From: Ga0077536 sp943370145
Lineage (GTDB): Bacteria; Pseudomonadota; Gammaproteobacteria; Ga0077536
Length of the DNA: 64,000 bases
Reading direction: 5' to 3'
Assembly (NCBI GenBank): GCA_943370145.1
Contig: CALRPY020000010.1
Coordinates: 33,471-97,470, forward strand
Positions 55,587-63,791 of this stretch are shown here, piece by piece. Position 1 is the first letter of the stretch, and every line of letters begins with the position of its first letter. Made by a program: the position numbers and the translations under genes. Under the pieces are notes generated by a model that was not told the origin of the DNA, did no database searches, and saw nothing but the letters and a program-made list of their open reading frames with translations.

Positions 55587-55985
55587 TCAGCCCGCGAGCC
55601 GCGCTTCGGGCAGCACGCAGCCGTCGACGTTGCAAAAGCCGATGTCGACCACCGCACCGATCGCTAGACCCGGCTGCTCCCCGCCGGCAACGTTGACCAT
55701 GAGGCGGAAGCCTTCGTCGAGGTCGACGAGCGCTATCACGTAGGGCACATCGTCGCGGAAAGCCGGCGTCGGCGCGCGGTGCACCGTGGTGTGGCTGAGG
55801 ATGCGGCCCCGGCCGGCGGAGCGTCGCCACTCGAGTGCGCCACCATGGCAGTCTGCACAGCGCGTGCGCGGCAGACGCTGTACCGCCCCGCAGTCAGCGC
55901 AGGCCTGGTAGCGCAGCTCGCCATGCGCGCAGCCGTCCCAGAATGGCCGCGTCTCGGGTGTCACCAGCGGCAGGGGTCTTTTCAT
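55587..55985 (-). CDS. Zn-ribbon/OB-fold (DUF35) acyl-CoA-associated protein
   Basis: A 132-residue protein starting MKRPLPLVTPETRPFWDGCA. The rubredoxin-like zinc ribbon YQACADCGAVQRLPRTRCAD has C-x2-C and C-x2-C pairs. An OB-fold follows (GRILSHTTVHRAPTPAF, then IALVDLDEGFRLMVNV). DUF35 proteins form complexes with thiolase-like enzymes and aid acyl-CoA channelling, for example in steroid side-chain cleavage. Its ATG is one base after the thiolase stop, so the pair is coupled. Confidence 0.9.
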   Translation of the reverse strand: MKRPLPLVTPETRPFWDGCAHGELRYQACADCGAVQRLPRTRCADCHGGALEWRRSAGRGRILSHTTVHRAPTPAFRDDVPYVIALVDLDEGFRLMVNVAGGEQPGLAIGAVVDIGFCNVDGCVLPEARLAG

Positions 55986-55986
55986 G

Positions 55987-57141
55987 TCACTGCACGCCCA
56001 GCACGAGGGAACAGTGGGCGGACAGGATGCCGCCGTCACCGTGCACGAACGCGAGCCGCGCGTCCGGCACCTGTCGCGCATCGGCCCGGCCACGCAGCTG
56101 GTGCACGGCCTCGACCGCATGGAACATGCCGCCCGCCGCGCCGGCGTGGCCGTAGGACAGGAGCCCGCCATGCGTATTGCACGGCAGCCGGCCGCCGAGG
56201 CCCAGATCGCCGCGCGCCGCCGCCAGGCCGGCCTCGCCGCGCTCGAAGAAACCGATGGACTCGAGTTCGACGGCGAGCGTGATCGTGAAGGAGTCGTAGA
56301 TCGCGGCGACGTCGATGTCGCGAGTCGTCACGCCGGCGCGGGCGAACGCGGTCGCCGAGGACTGCTTGCAGCCGAAGTCGGTGAGGCTGGGCGCCGCGAC
56401 AATGTGCTCGTGCGTGTGGCCCTGGCCCGCACCGAGGATCTCGACCGGCCTGCCGCGCGTGTCGCGGGCGGCCGCGCGGCTGCTCACGACGACCGCGGCG
56501 CCACCATCCGAGATGAGGCAGCAGTCCAGCATGCGCAGCGGGGTCGCGATGGGTTTCGAGGCGAGCACGTCGGCGACGGTGATAGGCTCCCGCCGGTGGG
56601 CCTTGGGGTGTCGTCCGGCGTGCCGGCGGTGCTCGACCGCGATCGCGGCAAGCTGCGCCGACGTCACGCCGGTCTCGTGCATGTAGCGCTGCGCGACGAG
56701 CGCGTAGGATGCCGGCACGCTGATCCCGAAGGGTCGCTCGAACTGCGGGTGGCCGACATCGGCGAGCATCGCGACCGCGCCGTCGCGTGACATGCCGGTC
56801 AACCGGTTCTCGCCGGTCACGCACAACACATGCTCACACTGCCCGCTCGCGACCAGCGCGGCGGCCTGCATGATCATGATGCAGGCGCTGGCCCCGCCGG
56901 CGGACAGCGCGGTGCAGAAGCCGGGGTGGATGCCCATGTACTCGCAGAACACGGAGCCGAGCATCAGATGCGGCATCGTGAACGCATAGGCGCAGATCAC
57001 CCCGTCGATGTCGCCGGGTTCGAGGCCCGCATCGGCGATCGCGCCCAGCGCGGCCTCGGCGTGCAGGCTCATCGCACTGCTGCCGGGCAGCTCGCCCACC
57101 GCGGTGTCGTGGACGCCGGTGATGTAGGCGTTCATGCTCAT
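55987..57141 (-). CDS. Thiolase-family (SCP-x/lipid-transfer-type) protein
   Basis: A 384-residue protein from MSMNAYITGVHDTAVGELPG, with AGGAAG upstream; an earlier in-frame start lacks a signal. Typical of non-decarboxylating thiolase-like proteins paired with DUF35: TALSAGGASACIMIMQAA where classical thiolases have the Cys, LDCCLISDGGAAVVV, VAAIYDSFTITLAVELESIG, and the HGGLLSYGHAGAAGGMFHAV loop. The canonical nucleophile Cys near residue 90 appears as Ser/Ala, so activity may be as retro-aldolase or transferase with the DUF35 partner. Lipid or steroid degradation is plausible, given the P450. Confidence 0.88.
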   Translation of the reverse strand: MSMNAYITGVHDTAVGELPGSSAMSLHAEAALGAIADAGLEPGDIDGVICAYAFTMPHLMLGSVFCEYMGIHPGFCTALSAGGASACIMIMQAAALVASGQCEHVLCVTGENRLTGMSRDGAVAMLADVGHPQFERPFGISVPASYALVAQRYMHETGVTSAQLAAIAVEHRRHAGRHPKAHRREPITVADVLASKPIATPLRMLDCCLISDGGAAVVVSSRAAARDTRGRPVEILGAGQGHTHEHIVAAPSLTDFGCKQSSATAFARAGVTTRDIDVAAIYDSFTITLAVELESIGFFERGEAGLAAARGDLGLGGRLPCNTHGGLLSYGHAGAAGGMFHAVEAVHQLRGRADARQVPDARLAFVHGDGGILSAHCSLVLGVQ

Positions 57142-57289
57142 GTCGCTGCTTCCTGATGGCCGTGCGTTGCAACGGGCCGCTGCGCCGGATGGTAGCGCAG
57201 TCCACGGGCCGCACGGGAACTGATCGGGATCAACGGCCAGGCGCGGGCCGCCGGCAGCATGCAAGCTTCAGCATGGAGCACTCAGCGAA

Positions 57290-57688
57290 ATGGCGCACGA
57301 ACTCGTCGACAGCCACTGCACGCGGATTCTCGCGCGCGAATACTTTCTGCTCGGCGCCTGCCAGGCGGAAGTCGAGGCGCTTCAACTCGAACTGGCCGAC
57401 GGGCGCTGGTACCGTTTCGCGGTCGATGCGGTGAGCGGCGGCTGGCGCGGCGAATGGTTGACCGGCTCTCCGTCGCAGGGGGGCGCGGAAGACGACGCCG
57501 AGTCGCGCCATCCGCTGGTCGACGTCGCCGCCCACTTCGGCCGCACGCCTTCACGGATCGATGGCGTCTCGACCCGGCGCATTGGCGGGCTCGCCGAACT
57601 CGTCATCGAGTTCCAGGACGGCAGCCGACTCGTCGCCCACCATCGGCCACCGCCCGGGGCCAGTTCGCTGGTGTGGGTCACGCATTGA
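57290..57688 (+). CDS. Hypothetical protein
   Basis: A 132-residue protein, MAHELVDSHCTRILAREYFL at the start, followed by ALQLELADGRWYRFAVDAVS and HPLVDVAAHFGRTPSRIDGV. It has well-spaced beta strands and no signal or membrane span. Family unknown. A perfect 24-bp palindrome 35 bases after the stop (57723-57746) may terminate it. It is divergent from the thiolase gene. Confidence 0.6.
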   Translation: MAHELVDSHCTRILAREYFLLGACQAEVEALQLELADGRWYRFAVDAVSGGWRGEWLTGSPSQGGAEDDAESRHPLVDVAAHFGRTPSRIDGVSTRRIGGLAELVIEFQDGSRLVAHHRPPPGASSLVWVTH

Positions 57689-57722
57689 TCAATCCTCACC
57701 GGCGCTGCGCGCGGCCTTCCTC

Positions 57723-57746
57723 ACCACACCCGCTAGCGGGTGTGGT
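57723..57746. terminator. Perfect 24-bp palindrome
   Basis: ACCACACCCGCT directly abuts its complement AGCGGGTGTGGT with no loop. It is preceded by a GCGCTGCGCGCGGCCT unit, the same pair of elements seen around 43034-43250. It lacks a T run, so it may be a mobile repeat rather than a terminator. Confidence 0.5.
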
Positions 57747-57837
57747 CGACGGTGAAGCCGGCGGCTGAGGGGCGCGTCGGCTGGTGCCGCCCGGCCGGCA
57801 TTGCCACGGCAGAGGCGCATTCCGCCATTCACTGTTC

Positions 57838-58032
57838 TTCTCCGTGCCCTCCGTGCGCTCCGTGGTGAAACCCGGCGTTGCCGCGTCAACAGGCGCCGAA
57901 TTTTGACCACGGAGCGCACGGAGGACACGGAGAAGTCGCATTTTCGAGCGTGGTCGGGGCAATGGCCATGCCGTCGACCGCTGGCTCAGCGCCACTTGAA
58001 AAATCTCGGTGTTCCCGGTGTTCTCGGTGGCC
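57838..58032. repeat. Inverted repeat built of 9-base CTCCGTG units, plus a CGGTGTTC unit
   Basis: TTCTCCGTGCCCTCCGTGCG and the following CTCCGTGG (57838-57865) and their inverse at 57907-57934 match at 27 of 28 bases across a 41-base loop. Inside each arm CTCCGTGNN recurs with a 9-base period. At 58004-58032 a related tandem, TCGGTGTTCCCGGTGTTC then TCGGTGG, has the same period. The 57689-58106 gap holds no gene. Confidence 0.8.
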
Positions 58033-58106
58033 CAACAAGGTCTGTACCCCGCCACCCGCGCTCAAATGTGACCAAGAGACAGTGCTAGCGGGAGCGGCAA
58101 ACAGCG

Positions 58107-58589
58107 TCAGATGAACCAGGCCACGACGAACACGCCGAGCATCGTGACGGTCACGGCGATCTTCAGCACGGCGCCGATGAAGAGCCCGAACAGCGTACCG
58201 ATCCCGACGCGTCCCGCGTGCAGCAGATCGCGCTTGGCCGCGAACTGGCCGAGGGCGGCGCCGATGAAAGGGCCGATCACGAGACCGGCGAGACCGAAGA
58301 AGATCCCGACCACGCCGCCGAGCGTCGCGCCCCACAGCGCCTTGCCGCTCGCGCCAACGCGCTGGGCGCCGAGCGCGGCGGCGACGACATCGACCACCAG
58401 CGACAGCGCGGTGAGCAGGCCGAGCACGACGAGCGTGGGCCACCAGCCGACGGACGCGAAACCGTCGCTCCAGGCCGCGAGCAGGAGGCCGGCGAACACG
58501 AGCGGCGTGCCGGGCAGGCCGGGAAAGACCAGGCCGGCGATCCCGAGCAGGATCAGCAGCGCGACGGCGAGCCAGAGCAGGAAGGTCAT
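58107..58589 (-). CDS. DUF456 membrane protein
   Basis: A 160-residue protein of four to five spans. It has FLLWLAVALLILLGIAGLVF, then PGLPGTPLVFAGLLLAAWSD, the central VDVVAAALGAQRVGASGKAL and a Gly-rich pair LGGVVGIFFGLAGLVIGPF then GAALGQFAAKRD. These glycine-zipper segments (GxxxG repeats) are the DUF456 signature. Inner membrane; function unknown. It stands alone. Confidence 0.87.
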   Translation of the reverse strand: MTFLLWLAVALLILLGIAGLVFPGLPGTPLVFAGLLLAAWSDGFASVGWWPTLVVLGLLTALSLVVDVVAAALGAQRVGASGKALWGATLGGVVGIFFGLAGLVIGPFIGAALGQFAAKRDLLHAGRVGIGTLFGLFIGAVLKIAVTVTMLGVFVVAWFI

Positions 58590-58751
58590 GTGGCTTGGAC
58601 CTTGGTCGTGGATGGGAAAGCGCGAGTGTAGCCTTGGCCGGGGCTGGGCTGACGGGCGGTCGACCTAGGCGGAAGGTCGCATTGCCGGCCGGCCGCCGAG
58701 GACTAGCATGAAACGAAGGTATCCGCCTTCGTCCGCGCCGCTGGAGCAAGC

Positions 58752-59585
58752 ATGATCCATTTCGCCTACGACGGCTCGCTCAACGGCGACTGGGTCGCGC
58801 ACTACGCGGTGCGTTTCGCGCTGGCGACCCCGGCGCGGCACCTGCGCCTGCTGCACGTGCGGGACGAGGCGGTGGCGCCGACCCTCGATGAGCGGCTCGT
58901 GCGCATTCGCGAGGAATGCGCGCAGCTGGGCGTGGCGCTGGACTGGGACGTCCTCGCCGGCGATGGCGGGGACGTCAGCGAGCGTTTGCTCGCGCGCCTG
59001 CCCGACGATCCACGCGCGCTGCTGGTGGCCGGCACGCGCTGGCGGCCGCGCAACCAGTCCTATCTCGCGCACAGCGTGACCGCACGCCTGCTGGCGCACG
59101 CGCGCGGCACGGTGGTGGGCTTGCGCGTGGTCAACCCGGGCTTCCTCGGCCAGCCCGGCAGGATGCTGCTGCCGCTGGCCGCGGCGTCGCCGCGGACCAG
59201 CACGGCGCTGCCGCTGCTGAGGGTCATCGCGCCGGATCTGCGCGAACTGCAGTTGCTCGTCGTGCACCCGTTGTCGCGCCTGCGGCTGCAGATGCTCGGC
59301 GCCGGGGCGGCGAGCAGGCTGCTCGCCGAAGACCGCCTGCTGGCAGCCGATCTCGAGGAGGAAATGCGCGCGGCGCTCGCCCCGACCACCTTCCATCTCG
59401 ATGCGACGGCGGTGCTGTGCGACGACCAGGCCGCGGAAATCCTCGCCGTCGCGCGGCGGCTCCATTCGCGCTTGATCGCGGTGCAGGCAGGGCACGGCGC
59501 CGAGCCCCTGGGCAATGCCCACATGGTCGAACGCCTGCTGGCCAACCCACCCTGCGACGTCGCCGTGTTCGGGACCCGCGCATGA
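58752..59585 (+). CDS. Universal stress protein-like, tandem UspA domain
   Basis: A 277-residue protein starting MIHFAYDGSLNGDWVAHYAV, as UspA proteins do (strand, then DGS). A second half follows from RMLLPLAAASPRTSTALPLL to RLIAVQAGHGAEPLGNAHMV. Each half should form one Rossmann-like Usp domain. The ATP-binding G-x2-G-x9-G is weak (GTRWRPRNQSYLAHS in the first half), so nucleotide binding is uncertain. The last codons overlap the P-type ATPase start (ATGA), linking it to the transporter, perhaps as a sensor or regulator. Confidence 0.8.
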   Translation: MIHFAYDGSLNGDWVAHYAVRFALATPARHLRLLHVRDEAVAPTLDERLVRIREECAQLGVALDWDVLAGDGGDVSERLLARLPDDPRALLVAGTRWRPRNQSYLAHSVTARLLAHARGTVVGLRVVNPGFLGQPGRMLLPLAAASPRTSTALPLLRVIAPDLRELQLLVVHPLSRLRLQMLGAGAASRLLAEDRLLAADLEEEMRAALAPTTFHLDATAVLCDDQAAEILAVARRLHSRLIAVQAGHGAEPLGNAHMVERLLANPPCDVAVFGTRA

Positions 59586-62251
59586 AGCAGCGCCAGATTC
59601 AGAACCTGGCGCGCGCCGAAGTCTATGCGCTGCTGCGCTCCGCGCACGGCGGGCTCAGCACCCGGGAGGCCACGCGCCGGCTGGCCGAAATCGGGCCCAA
59701 CGCGCTTGCGCGCGGCCCGCGCCTGCACTGGCTGCGCACCTTTGCCCGGCAGTTCACCAATCTGTTCAGCGTGCTGCTGAACGTTGCCGCGGTGCTGTGC
59801 TTCCTGGCGGCCCGCCTGGAGGCCGGCGCGGATCTGCGCCTGCTGGGCATCGTGCTGGTGGCCGTCGCGGTGCTGAACGCGCTGTTCTCGTTCGCGCAGG
59901 AGATGCGCGCCGAGCGCGCGATGGAGGCCCTGCGCAACCTGCTGCCGGCGCAGATCACGGTACGCCGCGATGGGATCGACCATGTGCTGCCGGCGGCGGA
60001 CCTCGTCCCCGGCGACGTGCTGCGCGTGTCCGAGGGCGACCAGGTGCCCTGCGACGCGCGCCTCGTCGAGGCGACGGATCTGCTCGTCAACAACTCGGCG
60101 CTGACCGGGGAGTCGCGCCACGTCAGCCTGCAGCCGGACGCGATGCCGGGCGGACGCATGCTGGACAGCACCAACCTGCTGTTCGCCGGGGCGAGCGTGC
60201 TGCGTGGCAGTGGCGTGGCGGTCGCCTACGCCACGGGCCCGCGCACCGAGTTCGGCAAGATCGCGGCGCTGAGCACCCAGGTGCGGCGGCCCCCGACGCC
60301 GCTCGAGGAGGAGGTCGCGCGCACGGTGCGCATCCTGACGATCATCGCGTCGATCATGGGCGTGCTGTTCTTCGCCTACGGGGTCGCGATCGGCCGCCCG
60401 CTGTGGCTCAACGTCGTGTTCATGCTGGGCATCATCGTCGCCAACGTGCCGGAAGGCCTGCTGCCCACCCTGACGCTCGCGCTCGCGATGGCCGGGGTGC
60501 GGCTCGCGCGCCGGAATGTGCTGTGCCGCAGCCTGAACGCGGTGGAAGCCCTCGGTGCGGTGGAAGTCATCTGCACCGACAAGACCGGCACCCTCACCCA
60601 GAACCGCCTGAGCGTGAGTTCGACGATCGATGCACTCGACGGCCGGGCACTGGCGGCGCCGGACGGGCGCGCACTGCTCGCGACGGCGCTCGCGGCGTCC
60701 GAGATCCACGGTCCACTGGACGCGCTCACCGGCGATCCGCTCGACGTGGCGGTTGCGCACGCATATGCCGCCAGCGGCGGCGATCCGCTCGCGCTCGCGC
60801 GCGAGGTGCGACGCCGGATTGCCTTCGACGTGCGGCGGCGCCGGGCGGCCGGCATCGTCACGATCGACGGGGAGCTCGTCTACGCGACGAAGGGCGCGTG
60901 GGAAGCCTTGCGGCCACACCTCCGCGCGGTCGCGCACGGCGGGCAGGTCATCGCGCTGGACGACGCGCTGCTCGCGACGCTCGACGCCACGCTGCACGGC
61001 CTCGCCGGCACGGGCCTGCGCGTGATCGCGGTGGCGCGGCGGACCGTGACACCGGCCGAGCTGGACGCGGCAGACGAGGTGCTGGAGGACGGGCTGTGCC
61101 TGCTCGGCCTCCTGTGCTGCAACGACCCGCTGCGTCCGGAGGTGCCGGACGCGATCGCACGCTGCGCGGGCGCGGGCATCGACGTCATCCTCATCACCGG
61201 CGACCACCCGGACACGGCGCGCGCGATCGCGACGCGCGCGGGCCTGCTCGACCCTGGCGCCGGCGCGGACGCGGTCATCACCGGCGACCACCTGGCGCTG
61301 ATGCGGGAGCGCGATCTCGTCGCGCGGCTGGGCGGCGGCGCACGCGTGTTCGCGCGCACGACACCCGAGCAGAAGCTGAAGATCGTCGGCGCGCTGAAGC
61401 GCATGGGACGCGTCGTCGCGATGACCGGCGACGGCGTCAACGATGCACCCGCCCTGCGCGCGGCGGATGTCGGCGTCGCCATGGGCCTCAGTGGCACGGA
61501 AGTCGCGCGCGAGGCCGCGCAGATCGTGCTGCTCGACGACAACTTCGCGAGCATCGTCGCCGCGGTGGAGGAAGGGCGCACGGTGTTCGCGAACGTGCAG
61601 AAGTTCACGCGCTACGTGCTCGCGAGCAACGTGCCGGAAATCCTGCCCTTCCTGCTCTTCGTCACGCTGCCGGTGCCGCTCGCGCTGACGGTGATCCAGA
61701 TCCTCTGCATCGATCTCGGCACCGACATGGTGCCGGCGATCGGCCTCGGCCAGGAGCCGGCGGACGAGGACGTGATGGCGCGGCGGCCGCGCGGGCGCCG
61801 TGGCCGCCTGCTGTCCGCGCGCCTGATGCTGCACAGCTACCTGTTCCTGGGCGTGATGCAGGCGGCGTGGGCGATGACGCTGTTCTTCCTGTACCTGCAT
61901 GCGGGCGGCTGGCAGTGGGGTGCGATCCTCGCCGCCGACGACCCGCTCTATCGTGGCGCGACGACGCTGACGATGCTGGCGGTGATCTCGACGCAGGTCG
62001 CGAACCTCGTCGGTCGCCGGCACGCGCGGCGTTCGGGCCTGGACCGCGGACTCTTCGCGAACCGCCTGTTCGTCGCCGGCATTGTCCTCGAACTGGCGTT
62101 CGCCGCCGCTGCCGTCTACTGGCCGCCGCTGGGCAGGCTGATCGGCACCGGCCCGCTGGACGGATCGTGGGTGCTCCTGGCCGCGCTCGGTGCGCCGCTG
62201 TTCTTCGCCGTCGACTGCGCTGCCAAGCGCTGCTTTCCGCCCCCGGGTTGA
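59582..62251 (+). CDS. P2-like cation-transporting P-type ATPase
   Basis: An 889-residue protein from MKQRQIQNLARAEVYALLRS. Cation_ATPase_N domain (LSTREATRRLAEIGPNALAR), actuator NNSALTGESRHV, ion-site NVPEGLLPTLTLALAMAGVR with PEGL as in Na/K-, H/K- and SERCA-type pumps, phosphorylation loop CTDKTGTLTQNR, and TGDGVNDAPALRAADVG. A C-terminal six-span module includes IDLGTDMVPAIGLGQEPADE. Unlike the pump at 49501 it has no CPC. The ion is not certain; Ca, Na or K are possible. It is coupled to the UspA-like gene. Confidence 0.92.
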   Translation: MKQRQIQNLARAEVYALLRSAHGGLSTREATRRLAEIGPNALARGPRLHWLRTFARQFTNLFSVLLNVAAVLCFLAARLEAGADLRLLGIVLVAVAVLNALFSFAQEMRAERAMEALRNLLPAQITVRRDGIDHVLPAADLVPGDVLRVSEGDQVPCDARLVEATDLLVNNSALTGESRHVSLQPDAMPGGRMLDSTNLLFAGASVLRGSGVAVAYATGPRTEFGKIAALSTQVRRPPTPLEEEVARTVRILTIIASIMGVLFFAYGVAIGRPLWLNVVFMLGIIVANVPEGLLPTLTLALAMAGVRLARRNVLCRSLNAVEALGAVEVICTDKTGTLTQNRLSVSSTIDALDGRALAAPDGRALLATALAASEIHGPLDALTGDPLDVAVAHAYAASGGDPLALAREVRRRIAFDVRRRRAAGIVTIDGELVYATKGAWEALRPHLRAVAHGGQVIALDDALLATLDATLHGLAGTGLRVIAVARRTVTPAELDAADEVLEDGLCLLGLLCCNDPLRPEVPDAIARCAGAGIDVILITGDHPDTARAIATRAGLLDPGAGADAVITGDHLALMRERDLVARLGGGARVFARTTPEQKLKIVGALKRMGRVVAMTGDGVNDAPALRAADVGVAMGLSGTEVAREAAQIVLLDDNFASIVAAVEEGRTVFANVQKFTRYVLASNVPEILPFLLFVTLPVPLALTVIQILCIDLGTDMVPAIGLGQEPADEDVMARRPRGRRGRLLSARLMLHSYLFLGVMQAAWAMTLFFLYLHAGGWQWGAILAADDPLYRGATTLTMLAVISTQVANLVGRRHARRSGLDRGLFANRLFVAGIVLELAFAAAAVYWPPLGRLIGTGPLDGSWVLLAALGAPLFFAVDCAAKRCFPPPG

Positions 62252-62327
62252 CCCTTACCGGTTGAAGGCCCCGCGCCTGTGCCGGACATGCGCTTGCCTC
62301 CGTGGGCCCCCCGGGTGAAACGGCGGC

Positions 62328-62702
62328 TCAGCCTTGCCCATTCAGCGAATACCGGACAATCAGTTGCAGCCCCACGAGCAGCAGGGCGAGGAACAGCACG
62401 CGGCGCGGTGCGGTGGACAGGCACAGGCTGGCAAAGGCGTGGGCGAGGCGATAGGGAAAGGTCGTATCCGCGAGCGCCTGGCGGTAGAGCCGATCATCGT
62501 AGGCACGCCGCTTTGCGGCGTTCGACAGGACCATGTAGGCCTTGTTGAGCCGGCCCAGCGCCTGGGTGGCGACCCGCTTGTCCTTCGCGCTGGTCGCGGC
62601 GATGGCGATGAGTTCCTCCTTGCGGGCCTCGAACTGCGCGTGCAGTTCATCGTGCGCCACGTCGAGCGGCACACCGAGGAGTTCATAATAGGTCTGGTCC
62701 AC
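62328..62702 (-). CDS. J-domain-like membrane protein without HPD
   Basis: A 124-residue protein: MDQTYYELLGVPLDVAHDEL at the start and LGRLNKAYMVLSNAAKRRAY as in the last J-domain helix. The His-Pro-Asp loop, expected after helix II, is replaced by ARKEELIAIAATSAKD, so Hsp70 stimulation is unlikely. A membrane span at the C-terminus (RVLFLALLLVGLQLIVRY) anchors it, giving a C-tail topology. It may be a chaperone-like scaffold. It is convergent with the ATPase. Confidence 0.8.
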   Translation of the reverse strand: MDQTYYELLGVPLDVAHDELHAQFEARKEELIAIAATSAKDKRVATQALGRLNKAYMVLSNAAKRRAYDDRLYRQALADTTFPYRLAHAFASLCLSTAPRRVLFLALLLVGLQLIVRYSLNGQG

Positions 62703-62811
62703 AGCGCCCCCGCGTCTGCCTCATGGTCCCTGCCCCGGCATCCTGCGCGGGATTGTGTTGCCGAACGATCCGGCGCGCAATGGCGCAGGCAAACGCTCGT
62801 CGCCGGGGTGC

Positions 62812-63315
62812 TCAGCGGGTGGGTGCGACTTCGGCGTAGGACTGATACACGGCATGGCCGCCGTCCTTGTGGACCAGCAGCACGTCGTAGCGGTCCCGGC
62901 GCCCACCGTAGGCCGGGGCGTCCATGCCGGGCGATCCGATCGGCATGCCCGGCACCGCGAGCCCCAACGCGGCCGGGCGCTCGCGCAGGAGACGCTCGAC
63001 GTCGCCCGCCGGCACATGCCCTTCGAGCACGTAACCGTCGACGAGCGCCGTGTGGCAGGAACCATAGGCGGCCGGCATCCCGAGTTCCGCGCGGCGGGCA
63101 GTGTTGCCGACGTCGTGGGCGGTGACCGTGTAGCCGTGGGCTTCGAGGTGGGCAATCCAGTCGTTGCAGCAGCCGCAGTCCGGGTCTTTCCAGACCTCGA
63201 CCGCGCGCGCGGACTCGGCGCGGGACAGCCCCGGCAGCAGGGCGAGCGCGAGCGCGCCGCCGATGAACCGCCGCCGTCGCAGGCGGGTTCCATCTTCTTC
63301 GTTCACGTGTCGCAT
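62812..63315 (-). CDS. DUF411 metal-binding protein
   Basis: A 167-residue exported protein with AGGAG before its ATG. The N-terminus has RRRRFIGGALALALLP, resembling a Tat-type signal. The mature domain opens with VEVWKDPDCGCCNDWIAHLE, the DUF411 CxCC motif, and continues VPAGDVERLLRERPAALGLA and VPGMPIGSPGMD with Met residues. DUF411 proteins are found with copper resistance genes. It is a probable periplasmic Cu binder, in keeping with the copper-type ATPase 11 kb away. Confidence 0.87.
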   Translation of the reverse strand: MRHVNEEDGTRLRRRRFIGGALALALLPGLSRAESARAVEVWKDPDCGCCNDWIAHLEAHGYTVTAHDVGNTARRAELGMPAAYGSCHTALVDGYVLEGHVPAGDVERLLRERPAALGLAVPGMPIGSPGMDAPAYGGRRDRYDVLLVHKDGGHAVYQSYAEVAPTR

Positions 63316-63427
63316 GACTGCTCCTGCCAGGGCCATTGTCGCCGGAACCACCTGATGTGACGGCCCCGGGCCCGGCACCAGCATCCTCCGCCCGGTGGCC
63401 CGCCGGCAAGCCCCGCACGCGGCCCGC

Positions 63428-63772
63428 TCAGGCCCGTTGCGTCGCCAGGCGCGGCGGCGCCGCGGGTCCGCCGGCCGGGCGCTGCATGAGCCAGCGCGGG
63501 CCGGGGCCCGCCGTGACCGGAATGCCGTCGACATACCAGGCGGTTTGACAGGCGCCCAGCCGGGCCCGCAGCCAGGCCGCAACCAGGCGTGCGGGGACCC
63601 CGCGCCGCACGCCGATCTCCGCGCGCAACAGCCTGGCGTAACCGGTCACGTGCAGCACAGGGTGGCGGACGCAGCGGGCCACGATCCCGGGCGGCGGCGG
63701 CGCCGCGCACAGCGCGCGCAGGGCCTCGGCGTCCGCGCAGTCCACGGTGAAGCGGAGGGTGGCGGGCAGCAT
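63428..63772 (-). CDS. Hypothetical protein
   Basis: A 114-residue protein, MLPATLRFTVDCADAEALRA at its start, then PGIVARCVRHPVLHVTGYAR. The tail is rich in Pro, Ala and Arg. I recognise no family, and the high GC makes a chance frame possible, but it is on the strand of its neighbours with ordinary spacing. Confidence 0.45.
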   Translation of the reverse strand: MLPATLRFTVDCADAEALRALCAAPPPPGIVARCVRHPVLHVTGYARLLRAEIGVRRGVPARLVAAWLRARLGACQTAWYVDGIPVTAGPGPRWLMQRPAGGPAAPPRLATQRA

Positions 63773-63791
63773 CGGCTGCCGGGAGCCACGG

